The notes: generated by a model not told the origin, from the letters alone. A stretch of 64,000 bases of DNA from Zygnema cylindricum (GCA_037447655.1 JBBHKE010002422.1:126001-190000); one strand, 5' to 3'; numbered from the stretch's first letter, positions 23,778 to 36,369 are shown. Numbers and translations: made by a program.

Positions 23778-26700
23778 GGTTATGGGCCCACCCTTTAGGG
23801 TGCCCACTTTCAATGGATCTGGGTTCATCTATTGGGAAGCCATGATGATGGGAGCTTTGTGTGAAAAACGATACTGGGGTATCGTCAGTGGACAAGTGAA
23901 AGGTCCACTTTTGGGAACTCCGCCAAGATTTGGAGGAGTAAGGTTTTTTGCAGCAGCGACTGCTTTTGCGGAGGAGGCAGATGATGGGGACAGCAGTGTG
24001 TCCGAAAAGGGGAAAGGGAAGGAGACACCCCTCACCCCTATTTCCATGGCACCAGGAGCGGCGGCTGTGAAGACAGTGGAGAACGATGTTCTAATGTGGG
24101 AAGACATAAACATGGCTGCCAAGAACTTCATTCTAAGGCATCTCAATCAAGCATTGGCCACCTCTCACCTTAATATTTACAAGGCCGAGGAGTTGTGGGA
24201 AAGTTTCGTGGAGATCTATAGAGCTTGTACCATTCAAGAGCTCCAGTTGGCTGAGCAAAAGCTAGTGAGTTACACGTACAAAGGAGGAAAGATGTTAGAT
24301 TATTGCAATGATTTTTCTTGTTTGTATAAGGAGATGGAAAGTGCTGGATGGACAGGCACAATGAAAATGAAAGTAAACACTCTCATCATGAAGTTACCAG
24401 ACGAGTATGAGAACTTAGTGTACAGAGTACAAGAAATGACTGATAGTTCATGGAAGTGGAATACAGTAGTCAGGATGATACTTGTGCAGGAAAATACCAT
24501 GGAGATCAGGGGAGGTGGAAAGAGCGTTCAAGCTCTAGCCGCCGGAGGGGACAAGTGGAGACCGGAACCGAAAAAACCATACAAAGGAGAAAGAGTCCAA
24601 CCTGGAGGACCAAGGCCCCCAAAGGGCCTATGTCATTTTTGCAAAAAGCCAGGGCACTTTATTGCGGATTGTGCCAAGCTGGCGGAGCTGAGGCTCAAAG
24701 AGAACCAAGGAGGGGGTTCTTCCGGAGGGAAGAAAAAGGCACTTTTGGTCACAAAGGTGACAGGAGACACCGAGGACGAGTCCTCTGAGGAGGATGGGGA
24801 GCTTCTTCTTGACGAGAGTCTGGAGGAGAAGGAGATCCCTCGGAGACAAAAGTGTGCCCTTGGAGCAATTCGGGAAGCTCCACAGGAAGGATGGATCATC
24901 GACTCAGGTGCATCCATGCATATGTGTCGTGACAAAGACCTCTTCACTAAGCAAAGGAAAATCCCTACTGTAGAAATAAAGTATGGGGATGGGAGAATTG
25001 TTACCACAGATCTAGTGGGATCAGTTGACTTGAAAGTTTTAGTGGGGGGTAAGACTTTTATTCTCACTTTCTCAGATGTGCTTTATATTCCTCAGCTGAG
25101 TAAAAATCTTGTTTCTACATCTGTGTGAGATGACAAAGAGTTTAATACTTTCACTAGAAAGGGAGTTTTTACAGCCAAGTATGGGGATGAAGTTTATTTC
25201 ACTGCAGATAAATGTAGCGAAGGAATGTTTAGGCTTAACTTGAGTAATGAAAAGAAGAATGCTTACTATGTTGGTGTCCCAAAATTGATAATTTGGCATA
25301 AGCGGTCGGGGCATGTGCATTTTGATAGGTTGAGGGAGATGAAGAAGATGGGTGTGGTAGAAGGCATTCAGTTCAGTGATAATGGAATGGTGGAAGATTT
25401 TAGTGGTTGTGCCCAACGAAAAACTCACAGACTTCCTTTTCCAAAAACCGCCACATATAGGGGGAAAAAGTACTAGATTTGATCCATACAGATATCTAGG
25501 GACCAGCAAGGGTACCCTCAGTTGGAGGGAAAAGATATATGTTGACAATCACTGATGATTGGTCTAGATACTCTAGAGTTTATTTTCTAAAAACAAAGTC
25601 AGAAACACCAACTTACTTCAAAGAATACAAAGCCTGGAGTGAGAAGTTGCATGGAACCCCCTTTAAGAGAATAAGGATTGATACTGGGGGAGAGTATACC
25701 TCTAACCAATTTGAGGAATACTTACGAGATGAGGGAGTTCAACACCAGAAAACTATACCACATAATCCGGAACAAAATGGTGTAGCAAAAAGGCTAAACC
25801 GAACACTAGGAGATAGTGTATGCAGTATGTAGGCTGACAAGAAAATAGGAAAGAGATTTTGGGCAAAAGCCATGAACCGTGCCAATTACATTAAAAATAG
25901 AGTCCTCACATCAGCAGTCAAAGGTATGACACCTTATGAGAGATGGGTTGGAAGAAAACCGGATATCTCTCACCTTAAAGTTTTTGGTAGTTAAGTTTAC
26001 AGTCTAGATACAGATAAGAAAAACTGGAAACTTGATGTTAAGGGAAAACCTCGATATTTTGTGGGATATGATGAGGATGTTAAGTGATATAGAGTTTATG
26101 ACTTAGCAAAGCAAGATATCATTCTGGTAAAACACCTAGTTGTCATGGATGAAGGAAACTCAATTGACCCCTTTAAATATACTAAGAAGATAAGGATCAC
26201 GTTTGAGTCCGAGAGTGAGGAGAACTCTGTTTTTCCCGAAAATGACATGAGTGATACCAAGATTGCAGATTCAGGGGAGATGCAAGTTATAGGAGAGCTA
26301 CCAGATACCCCACATATTCCCATGGATTTCGAGGAGACAGAAGAGGATGAATCGGAACCATCATCCATGAATAGGGGAGCTAATGAGACACTAAGGAGGA
26401 ACCCAAGACTTCCCTCTATTCCAGCTTCAGAATTTGAAGAGGGGAGAAGGAGCAGCAAAAGGCTACAAGAGAAACAGGCGACTCATAAGGTAACTAAGCT
26501 ATCACATCCTGATGAGCCTCAGTCATACTTAGAGGCAGTGAACAGTCGAGAAAAGGACAGATGGATCAGGGCCATAAATGATGAAATGGCTTCCATCATG
26601 GAAGCAAATACCTGGGAACTAGCGGATTGCCCTCCAGATAGAAAACCTATTGGGTGTAAATGGGTCTTTAAACTAAAACTAAACCTTGACAATACCATCG

Positions 26701-27569
26701 AAAGATATAAGGCTCGTTTAGTGGCAAACGGTTTCACCCAAAAAGAGGGGATTGACTATGAGGAGACATTCGCCCGAGTTGTTCGTTTCCCATAAGTCAG
26801 GATTCTCCTGAGTTTAGCAGCAGCGGAAGACATGGAAATTCATCAGATGGACATTAAGACCGCCTTCCTCAATGGTGAGTTAGAGGAAGAAATCTTCATG
26901 AGGCAACCAGAGGGATTTGTGGAGAATGGAGAAGAGAGTAAAGTCTGCAGGCTCATAAAATCCTTATATGGACTGAAGCAGGCTCCACGAAAGTGGTATA
27001 AGAAACTAGATGAGTTTCTTATTGGTCTAGGATAAATCAGGATCAGCTCTGACCATTCTATCTATATGTTTGAGGATGAGAATGGTGTGGTCTTTATTGC
27101 AATTTATGTGGATGATCTGTTGGTGTTATGTAAGTCTTTGGAAAAGATCAATAAGTTGAAGAAAGATCTTAGAAGCAGATTTTGACATGAAAGATTTAGG
27201 GGAGGCAAGATATATTTTGGGAATTCAAATGGAAAGAGATAGGGGTAAAAAGATCATAAGACTCACTCAGAAAGAAGCAATAGGAAATATGCTTGAGAAG
27301 TTTCAAATGGAGAAAGCTAACTGTTGTACCACTCCCATAGACTTGAAAAAAGTAAGTGATGGGAGTGAAGAAGGAGGAGTGATAATCTTAGATGATCAGA
27401 TGAGTCCAGAGGAGAGAGAGTTTATGAAGTGTATTCCTTACATACAGGTCGTAGGAAGTTTGATCTACTTTATGAACTGTACAAGGCCAGACAAAGCGGC
27501 AGCGGTAGGAGTCTCAACGATCGTAGAAAGAGAGATTGGGAGGCAGCCAAGAGAGTCATGAGATATTTG
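23758..27569 (+). pseudogene. Copia A gag-pol, interrupted
   Basis: Translation starts at 23758, inside the LTR, and the first frame runs 456 codons to a TGA at 25126. Gag has RVPTFNGSGFIYWEAMM near its N-terminus, an acidic/Ser-rich spacer and one zinc knuckle CHFCKKPGHFIADC (about 24631-24672). The protease signature is WIIDSGASMHMC (about 24892-24927). Integrase keeps IWHKRSGHVHFDRL, an altered zinc-finger half (DFSGCAQRKTHRLPF), the altered second Asp region (RIDTGGEYTS) and NPEQNGVAK, in which the usual Glu is Lys. RT shows GCKWVFKLKL, QMDIKTAFLNGELEEEIFM, LYGLKQAPR and YVDDLLVL (about 27106-27129). Stops at 25126, 25472, 25829, 26794 and 27033 and a frameshift near 27183 make it non-functional. 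Confidence 0.92.
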
Positions 27570-27586
27570 GAGGACACATAATTGCA

Positions 27587-28616
27587 ATTACCACAGTACA
27601 ATTTGCGTCAACTTGAAACTTCAAATATACAGTCGTTTCTCATGTACCGCGTTTGGACCCACTTTCGCGTCCCTCTCATCTTCAAATTTATACTTTAATC
27701 ACCTCGCGAGGTGATTTTAACTAAAGTTTCGTGATGTGAACGAATATGTAAACATTGTCGCACGCGTCGAAGGTTTTTTATTTTTCTTTTTAAGTAAGCG
27801 GAGTTCCAAAAAAATAACCACTCTCCATTTCCTGCATGTACATAAGATTTCCGTGTAGGGGCCGTGGAGGGGTCTCAAGCAACGGATGCCATTCCACAAA
27901 AACGGAGTCCATCAAAGCGCCTCTTTCTCTCTCCCTCTCCCACTACTGTGTCTATCTCACAACCTTTGCAATGAAAAAAGGTAATAATGATATCAAATGA
28001 AAGACCTCTAAAAAATATTACTTTTAAATGTCTTTCGACGTCTTTTGATGGCAATAAAAATGAGATAGGACGAAAAAACAAAATCGGGAAATCATGGCGG
28101 AAAGATTTGAATTAATGACGTCGACGCTATCATAAAGCTTGACGTCAAAATGTCACAAACCCTAAACATCTACAATGTCACACGAAACTACACGCCTACA
28201 ACGGTCGCTGTTTCCTAAACGTCATCAATTCTTGCAAGTTTTGTAGTCGTTTATAAGTCTCACAAATTAATGTAACGTTTCAATTGCGTTATAGCGGAAC
28301 GCTTTGAAAGAACTATGGAAAATCTTCGCTAATTAACAAAGTAGTAAGACTAAGTTTTAGTTACATGAGAATGTGCAATAAATGTTTTCACTTTATTTAT
28401 ACAGAGGTAAATTTTATCGGTACGGTGCTTACTTTTTCAGTATAACGACAAAAATAAAGCCTTTACTTTGGCACACGAGCACGCGCCCTTACTCTCACGC
28501 ACGGTTTTATTTTGGGTGGTACTCGTAGGCTTGTGTCTTTATGTAGAAAATCGTCAAAGATCCTTCAAGCGCAAAATATGAATGCAATACGGGCGGACGA
28601 AGTTTATGATACGTAA
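27587..28616. other. Intergenic with the right end of a Harbinger-like relative
   Basis: About 28420-28493 matches the right end of the element at 21545-22285 (TTTACTTTGGCACACGAGCACGCGCCC followed by TTA, described rather than aligned in full). No left end was found. The rest is unassigned AT-rich DNA. Confidence 0.5.
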
Positions 28617-29305
28617 CATAGTTCAAAAGTAGGCGTTTTTATGGTAGCCCTTTGGTAGGACCACAAAACTTGGCACAAAACTTGCGTAGAGTAGGCATAC
28701 TGTATGTGTGTGCGTTGTGCACACCTTTATACAAACTTACGAATATGACGTATGATCATAGTAAAGTGCATGCCGCCGAACGAAATTTTTTAGCGAACTG
28801 ACACGGCTTAGGATGACATTGCGCGGGAAAAAAAACCAAGAAAAAAAAACCGCTGACGGCAAAAAAACCGCGATATTTTTGGCAGTGAGGATTTTTTTTT
28901 GTTTTATCGTCCCATACTGCCTAGTTGGTCAATTTGAGACTTTATTTAGTGTGACCATCAAAATTGCATACGCTAATATGACAGATTGTCCTATCGTAAG
29001 TTGTGTTTTGGGCTTTTCATGTGATCTTTTTAGATCGCTACTTTGATCAACGACCGTCAGATCGTCCAAATCTGACGGTTTAAATAAGTACTTCAAAACT
29101 CACAGAAATCACTATTTTTTTGTCCAAAAGTTTTACAAAATTTAGACATTACGTTTAATTCTCTATCGATCAATGTACAACTCAACCGTGTTACTATTTT
29201 GTTTCATTTTGCGGCCAATACAATATGGGTCTTAAGGTCATATTATATGTTTCGCGTACAATATGCATATATTATGGGCGTACTTTAACCTACATTTTAA
29301 CCATG
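28617..29305 (-). mobile_element. Family 2 MITE copy C, inverted
   Basis: Left end CATAGTTCAAAAGTAGG, right end a decayed complement (CCTACATTTTAACCATG). The 8-bp duplication is ATACGTAA / ATTCGTAA (28609-28616, 29306-29313; one mismatch). It is a longer version (689 bp) with an extra interior segment shared with the copy at 34952. Confidence 0.9.
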
Positions 29306-29331
29306 ATTCGTAAGCGCGCACTAAAATATAA

Positions 29332-29982
29332 GGGTACGGCCCCATGTGACTAAATACGGGTTTTTTTTATGTCGTTTTCTCTTAAAATTAGCCCTGTAAT
29401 GCCTAAGTTACAACCGTACGAAGAGATCGCAAATATGTAGAGTACAATTTGCAACATTGTCGGACTTATGATGTACGAAAATTTGTCGTATTGTGTTTTT
29501 TCGACCCACTGTCACTAAAGTACTAAGGCTGTTCGTTTTTGTCCCCATGCGCGTTGTACGTTTTTTTTTGCAGGGGTCTCGATGGTGCATTGTCATTTTA
29601 CGTAAAAGGTGAAAAATTTGCGAAGGTGAGAAATCTGCAAAGTCATCGCGGCCGCACAGGAGAGGTTTACGCAAAGGCATGCTGTATAATCACGGCTGCA
29701 AGGCTGTACGTCTATGATGTCACGCAATGACATGCGACAAGCCGAATCGTTTCAAAAATTACGATGTGTCTTGCGACGCTTCAAAAAGTTTCAAAATACG
29801 GTGCGGCAAGACAGATTGTACACGGTGACAGCCGTCACGGGCATTGTCGACGTGTACAATCTTCACAAAGTTAAGTAACAATTTTGAGTAAACACATAAA
29901 GACACTTGAAATCCGGGTCCGTCGGATCCGGGCTAAAAAACAAAGTAAGTTGGCTAAGTTACAACTACATGGGGCTGTACCC
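29332..29982. mobile_element. Harbinger-like MITE with a second terminal-repeat type
   Basis: Ends GGGTACGGCCCCATGT and, inverted, GGGTACAGCCCCATGT. The 3-bp duplication TAA lies at 29329-29331 and 29983-29985. The interior at about 29700-29940 is inverted-homologous to 21595-21790. Confidence 0.85.
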
Positions 29983-29985
29983 TAA

Positions 29986-30491
29986 CATTCATACGTGCAC
30001 AAAATGTCACTATACGACATCTTGTAACGTTTTTTTAAACCCAAAATTATATTCCGTGAAGGTTAACGAATGGCAAACGGAGCGTGAGTGGGTATCCTGC
30101 GTGATTTTGTAGTGGTTGATGGATTTGCATCCACCCGCTTGGCTTATGTGTAAGGTTTAATTATGATCTATCAAATTTGTAAGTGTACCGATAGTTATTA
30201 CTTATTAGCGAAGTTCAAAAGTAGGTGAAAGTAGGCACATTGTAACAGGGTTAAAAGGTTGGGAACTTAGTGGCTAGAAACTCGGCTGCTATAGTTGCGG
30301 TTGCAGAGCAACGCAGCTGCGATTCCATATCAGCGCATCATAGCAGCATAGCACCTTAGTAGAATAACGTAGCGCAGCATAGCAACGCAGCGTAGCAGTA
30401 TAGCAACGCCGCAGAATGTAGATTTTTTTGTATAGTTCTGGAAGGATATTGTGGATGAATCTCGGTTGACCGCGAAGGTCCACGTGTACAT
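29986..30491. other. Intergenic with a short family 2 fragment and GCAGC-rich repeat
   Basis: About 30211-30250 matches the family 2 left end (GTTCAAAAGTAGGTGAAAGTAGG). About 30292-30415 holds loosely repeated CGCAGC/AGCATAGCA words. No gene was seen. Confidence 0.5.
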
Positions 30492-31518
30492 TGTTGAAAT
30501 TTATAGATTTCTAGAGTATTTTCTAGGTTTAAATATGTTTTTATAAAAGGAAAAAGAAAAGGACGGACAGCCTGCCTCCACCTCCGCTCTCTAGCCCCCA
30601 TACTTGTTGTAGTCACTGAGGGATAGAGAGAGTGGTTTATCCAAGCTGCCTTAGTTCAACAGGCAGATATTATTAAGGCTACTAAAAATATACCTGAGGA
30701 ACCCGGGATTTGATCTAGGTACCTACGGTTCGTCAAGCTGGCCGATAGTGGTCAGCTTTATCCTACTAAACTAGGACCAATGCTAAATGCTATAGTATGT
30801 GATAGATATATATATATATTTAGGAAGGAGCGAATCCATTTAACTAAAACTGTGTACGGCGTACATGGATACAGTTTTATAAATGTACCAATTCAAAACG
30901 GATACCACACATTTTGTTTCGACAACGAAACAAATATCGCGCAAGTGTTTATTACGGCCAAGATTGCGTCTCGCTGCAAATCCAACGGCGCACATCATCG
31001 CTGAAATCCCGGAGTAGTCACTTTGGCGTTTAGTGACGTGGCATGACCTGGAGCCACGTGGAGAGATGACATTCGGTCATAGGAATTCGGAGGAATGTAC
31101 GGACGAGTGAAAAAGAGACACGCGTCCGCTTAATAGTCATGTTGTACATAGGCCGTACAAAAGGTACACCGGCAATAGTACTTTTTGGTACGGTACAGTA
31201 ATCTGATTGGTCCGTACTTCAGTAGATAGAAGTTATTACAGGAAATCAGGACTTAGAAAATTTTGGTAAGCATTCACCTCTCCCTTTGAGAGTTTTGTAC
31301 AAATTGGCATTTTTACCGCCTCATAACTTATCGGTTGGTTGGTCGTTTTCAGTGATTCTTTTTGCTACGGACTCAGGGGAGTCCAAACTGCACAGAGGTG
31401 CAGTCAAATTGTCAGTGTGACTTTTTGGGCAGTAGTGGCTGTGGGTTAAAGTGGACTAGTTAACAACTATCTAGAGGCTTCTTGTATTTTGTAGTCTAAT
31501 GGAGGACACAGAATTGCA
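30492..31518 (+). repeat. Lone copia LTR, family A type
   Basis: Starts TGTTGAAATTT and ends GGAGGACACAGAATTGCA. It is the same length and organisation as the 5' LTR of element A and retains the gag ATG at 31500. No internal region is attached. Flanks TACAT and CTAAT do not match, so it may not be a simple solo LTR. Confidence 0.9.
30684..30777 (-). promoter_or_regulatory. tRNA-like module 3
   Basis: A-box TAGTTTAGTAGG in a TCCTA/TAGGA stem (30776-30761), B-box GATCAAATC (30715-30707) and TTTTT (30688-30684). The T-arm stem is partly decayed. Confidence 0.6.
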
Positions 31519-31989
31519 CTAATATATTGAATATATATTTTAATTTTGCTAAGTTTCTGAATGATTAAATTTAACACAGGAAAAAGAAAGAGAATATCAA
31601 ATCCACCACAAATCAAAAATCAACTAGCTATAAAAGGAATTTGCAACAAGAGTAAGGAAGATAGGGAATATGGAGGAAACTTCAAAGAAAAAAACAAAAT
31701 ACGGTAGAATTAGGCAAAGAAGGTCTCCCATACCCTAATTCCACGCCCTAACAATAAAGAATCTGCGACCAAGTGATGGTAATATGCTTACCTAGGGTTA
31801 ATAATTCCAAAAAATAAACCTCAAATCCGTACAAACACCAAATCTGCGGCCCAAACCCTAAATCTGCAGCCAAACCCCAATTCCGCAGATTAATCCTAAA
31901 ATTTGACCCAAATTCAAACCTAAATATGCAGCCCAGAAAAAGAGTGGTTACAAGATAGGAGACAAAGATTGGAAGAAAGAAGAAGAAAA
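31519..31989. other. Unassigned sequence between two copia fragments
   Basis: AT-rich. About 31830-31935 has imperfect repeats of the type AAATCTGCGGCCCAAAC. No gene was seen. Confidence 0.4.
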
Positions 31990-32723
31990 CAAAAAATAAA
32001 AAAATAATGTTTCTGGTTAGCCAACTGTTGTTGCTGAATCGTACCACTTCGGTTCATCTCTATGAGAGCCACCCAAAGATCAGATGCCCTCTCTACCTGC
32101 AAATGATGAGATGCAAGCCTTTGAGTAAGATGGCGGAGAATGAAGTGATTTGCCGACATATTTTTGTAGTCCTAGGTATCACTGTCATTCTCTTATTCCT
32201 CGGAATAGGTGACATGAATGCCGAACCGGTTGCTATCGGTGTGATTGTCTCTTTCTCCTTTCCTTTGTCCACCACCTCCCTTTCCTTTGTCTCCTCCGTT
32301 GGAGATGGATCTACATCTCAGGTTAATTTGCTTCCTCTAAACCTTGAAGGGATGCCAAGAGTGGGTGGACGCCTACCCATCCACTCACTATTCCCTAAAA
32401 CCTTTTCTCACATAGAGCTCATGTCATCATACTCTCCTAATTTATGAAGCCAATTCCATTAAAGATGGGCACCCTAGAGGGTGGGCCCATAACCTAAAAA
32501 TCTGAGACCTCCGTTGGTCCTTAGAGTAAGCAGCTCACACGAAGCCTCTAGGATAACCCTAACCCCTTTGTGTTTCAGCAAAAATAACTGCCACCTTGGT
32601 AGACAAAAACTCTCACCACCTCTACCTCTGTGAAGAAAATACTTCCTTGAGTCGATAGCAAAAAGAATCTCTGAATTTGCTCCCTTGAGCGGTAAGTTAT
32701 GGAGGGTAAAAGTTGCATCTGTG
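31990..32723 (-). mobile_element. Copia fragment: LTR 3' end plus gag, inverted
   Basis: On the minus strand, 32723-32487 matches the last about 235 bp of an element B type LTR and 32486-32010 continues into gag (GPPSRVPIFNG, VDKGKEKETITPIATGSA, ANHFILRHLTQ). The gag start codon is ACG and a TAG follows within seven codons, so it is dead. The fragment ends near 32010 in the middle of gag and at 32723 joins the end of a Harbinger-like element (32724-32782). Confidence 0.85.
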
Positions 32724-32782
32724 CTAAAAAACAAAGTAAATTTGCTAAGTTACAACTACATGGGCTCGTACCCTTAGTAACA
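32724..32782. mobile_element. Terminal fragment of the second Harbinger-like type
   Basis: Matches 29931-29985, including ACTACATGGG and the terminal TACCC followed by TTA. Only this end is present. Confidence 0.75.
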
Positions 32783-34470
32783 TTTCCATTGTTCTAGTAG
32801 ATTCATCCTTGTTGACAAAGTTTCCCCTCACAAAAAACATCCATCGCTACCAAAGTTAACGAATTATTAGTCGTAACCACAACATTTTTTCCCATATTAC
32901 ATTGATACAATTGAGTACACTTTGTTATGTTAAATTCTTTGCTCTGTTATTACTACTAATTAATGATTCCATTAAAAATATATGCACTTTAGTCAAAGTT
33001 ATTAACTTCACAAAACGATCTTCATGTATACTTTCAAATAATAATGCGACATTTCGCATATTTTCTTGCAATGTTTGAAGGGGGGCAAACAGGTTTGTGG
33101 TATTCCAGAAAATAGCAGAGGAATTTAACGAGAGGAATCATTTTTGTTTTTTTAAAGAGATTAGTAGGAGAAGGATTTATTATCAAAAACGAGATGGTGA
33201 AACCATCAAAGTACAAAACATGATCAAAATGGAAAATTGTTGACCATCATTAAAGGCTAGAGATGCAAAACCCAAAAGGACCAACAAGCACTACAAAAGA
33301 TAGGCAAACACTAAGAGCAAGACATTAAAAGTTATAAAAATAAATAGAAATACAAAAGAGAGACTATAAGAGCACCAAAAACCGCGCTATGCACCAATTC
33401 CAAAAGTCAAAATGGCCCATCGGCCCAAAACCTAAAACTTTTAGTCATGGGCTCCTTCTACGTTACCAAGTAGGTTTTATTACTGGTTTAGCGCGCACAC
33501 TAGTATGTTGAAAATTGAAAATCTTTAGATAGGGCTGGAGAGGAGACTAAAATAACTTAGAATATTTTATAAGTTATCTGGTGCAATACTTACCTTAATT
33601 GGTGTTACGGTAGCAAAAGTACGAATAGAGCGTATTGTACTTTTACAGAGACACGCGTTGGCAAAAGAAATGTATGCAGGTTTTTACGGAGTGGCGCTCA
33701 CATTCAGTTAAACACGTCACGCAGGAAACGATTAGATTCACCGAATCAGACAAACGGCATCTGAACCGGTAATTTCAGAAATACATGGTACGGTTCGACG
33801 TTATGATCGTTGACTACATTTGCGCCAACGGACGCGATTCACCTGGGACCACAAGTGACGAAGCACTCAGGTGCTTCTAACCACTCTACCACAATAGGTA
33901 ATACTTTAGCGACTATTGCTGACTAAGCACCTGGAACGTTTTATGTACGGTTTGCTATTTGAGAATATTTGGAAAACATTGTTTTGTAGTTTAGTGTAAT
34001 AAAAATTAGTGTTTCATTAATTAGGTCTTTGAAAATAATAATTAGGTTTTGGAGGTACATAAGGTTTAGTAAAATACAGGTTGGATACTTTGTCGTAAGA
34101 CATGATAGTCTTGTAGTACGGCTACCCGAATTAGTGTGACCAGTAGATACTCACAATGAGTATATAGTTTAGGACCTAGCAAATTTTGTAGTATCCAGTT
34201 TTGGGAATATGATTTTCTCAAGGCAGTTTTTGGGAAACTTCCAGACATCATATCTTATGGTTTACAAGGTCATTTAAGATGAAATTTTGGTAATTATCAA
34301 TATAATATGTTGTGTATCACTATGACAAATTTGAGGCATATTGGCATTTTGAGTCATATTTCGTGTTGAATCAAAGTTGGCTATTGAGTAGGTGTTTTGA
34401 TAGCTTCTGTTGTTTTTAATGTCTACTTCCACTACTACTGCTGGTTCTCCTCCTGCAATGGTGATTGTAG
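32783..34470. other. Intergenic, one tRNA-like stretch, otherwise nothing recognised
   Basis: AT-rich. See the tRNA-like sequence at 33820-33905. No gene supported. Confidence 0.45.
33820..33905 (-). other. tRNA-like sequence outside a recognised LTR
   Basis: On the minus strand it has A-box TGGTAGAGTGG, then a perfect 7-bp hairpin GAAGCAC-CTGA-GTGCTTC and a T-arm-like GGTCCCAGGTGAATCGC with a poor B-box. No acceptor stem and no T-run. It may be a remnant of another LTR of this type. Confidence 0.4.
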
Positions 34471-34874
34471 AACAACATGGTACACCTTCCACCGACCATA
34501 AGATGAGCGATGAGGATGTGCGTGTAGTTGTCCAGACGCGCGTATCTAAGCATGCGCTTCGCTCGCGCGCCATTATTAAGTCTTGCCTAAGACACGCGTT
34601 GAGTTTTTGTTGTATCATGCGCACAACTTTTCTGCACGTCGCATGCCCTCTTGGCCAAATATCGCATTCGTAAACAACATGGTACACCTTCCACCGACCA
34701 TAAGATGAGCGATGAGGATGTGCGTGGAGTTGTCCAGACGCGTGTATCCAAGCATGCGCTTCGCTCACGCGCCATTATTAAGTCTTACCTAAGACACGCG
34801 TTGAGTTTTTGTTGTATCATCCGCACAACTTTTCTGCACGTCGCATGCCCTCTTGGCCAAATATCGCATTCGTA
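34471..34874. repeat. 202-bp tandem duplication, two copies
   Basis: Two nearly identical units starting AACAACATGGTACACC at 34471 and 34673. A frame reading MSDEDVR(V/G)VVQTRVSKHALR is open through each unit, but I do not recognise it. Confidence 0.9.
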
Positions 34875-34951
34875 CAGAATTCTGGTTCGGTAACGCCCTC
34901 TTTAAGCATGGCGAGATACTAATTCCAGCTAAAAGATCCCTGGGTTTGCAA

Positions 34952-35385
34952 CATAGTTCAAAAGTAGGTGAAGATAGGCCCAAACAATATGCATATTGTA
35001 CGCAAAACATACCTATATGACCTTAAGACCCATATTGTATTGGCTGCAAAAAAAATATATAGGAACACGGTTGAGTTGCACGTCGTTTGATAGAGAATTA
35101 AACCTCATGTCTAAATTTTGAAAAACATTCGGACAAAAAAATATTTTTCTGTGAGTTTTGAGGTAAATTTTAATTAAACTGTCAAATTTGACGATCTGAC
35201 GGTCGCTGATCAAAGTAGCGATCTAAGAAGATCACATGAAAAGCCCATAACACAACTTATGATAGGACAATCTGTCATATTAGCGTCTGCAATTTTGAAC
35301 GCCACACTAAATAAAGCCTCAAATTGACCAAAGGGGCAATATGGGATGATAAAAAAAAAATATTCCACACTGCCAAAAATATTAC
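34952..35385 (+). mobile_element. Family 2 MITE copy D, 3'-truncated
   Basis: Left end CATAGTTCAAAAGTAGG at 34952, with the conserved GATCTGACGGTCG and AGCGATCTAAG blocks. It includes the extra interior seen in copy C and then loses similarity near 35385, where the peroxiredoxin-fragment array begins. Confidence 0.85.
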
Positions 35386-36060
35386 CAAAACCTACCCGTT
35401 GGTGGCTGCAAAAACACTTTCCGAAAAAACTATGAACTCTCCTTACTCTTTGTCATCACACTCTCACAGCTCTCCGCTGCGCTCATTTTCACTCCACCGC
35501 ACTTATGTCACTCCACCGAACGCATTTCATTCCACCGTATGTATTTCAGCCCTCCACGTCTTCTCCATAAATTCGTTTCCCTCCGCCCGAATTTTAGGGT
35601 TCATTATAAAAAATATCCATGGTTTATACAGCTAGTATGTGTGAAGCAAAACGAAATTGGTATGTGTTTGTAATGTGATGTGTGTTTCCAATGTGGTTTT
35701 GAAATGTGTATCTGTAATTTGTATTTGTAATTTACTTTATTTTTAATGGAATGTATTTTTCATTTGTATTGTAAACTTGCAATGTCGTGTAAGTAAGAGA
35801 TACTTCACTTTTTGCATTTATCTTCAATAAAGTTGTGTTTCTCCCTATGTTAAAGTGTTATTTTTTTCTATGCAGTGCATTAAAGTAGAATTAATCATTT
35901 AGTAGTCATGTGCAAAAATAGAGAGAAAATGGGAGAAGAGGATGTTGGAAAGGAAAGAGGGTAAGATGAGGGAACAAAAGAGAAGGAAAAGGGGAAAAGA
36001 AGGAGAAGAGGAAGAAATTGAGGTATAGAGATAAATTTTTGCATTATTAATCTTTGTAAG

Positions 36061-36159
36061 GCTGATGGATCGGTTGCGGAAATCACTGCCTTAAGCAACC
36101 GTCACGTGGAGTTCGAGAAACTTAACACCAAAATTATCGTTGTTTCTGTAGAGAGTGTG
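36061..36159 (+). pseudogene. Peroxiredoxin exon-like piece A1
   Basis: 99 nt in phase, AG before and GTAAGC after. It corresponds to the stretch after the peroxidatic Cys in 2-Cys peroxiredoxins, but the Cys and its Pro/Thr neighbours are missing. Confidence 0.85.
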
Positions 36160-36369
36160 GTAAGCTTTCTCTCCTTCTAGTACACCATGTATCGCTATTA
36201 GTGTAGATTTTTTTTGCCAAATAAGTTAAAGTTTTCATTGCATGCCAGTCTGATTTTTGTTGTGTATAGAGAATATAGTGTGGTATGTAATATTTTTTGT
36301 TCTTCTGGTACCAACAGGTGTCCTATGACTCAATGAATTCTAATTAAGTACACAACCTGAACTGTGAGT

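Larger units (their letters stand above)
22749..27586 (+). mobile_element. Ty1/copia element A, 3'-deleted
   Basis: 5' LTR 22749-23777, then gag, protease, integrase and reverse transcriptase in copia order, with several stops. The RT frame breaks off at 27569 and is joined to the last bases of an LTR (GGAGGACACATAATTGCA, 27569-27586), so RNase H and almost the whole 3' LTR are deleted. No convincing 5-bp duplication flanks it (GATAC versus ATTAC). Confidence 0.9.

Noticed and set aside
30492-31518. 3' LTR of copia element A
   Set aside because: Element A already ends in an LTR remnant at 27586 and other elements lie between.
34471-34874. CRISPR-like array
   Set aside because: Only two long units with no short repeat-spacer pattern, in a eukaryotic genome.
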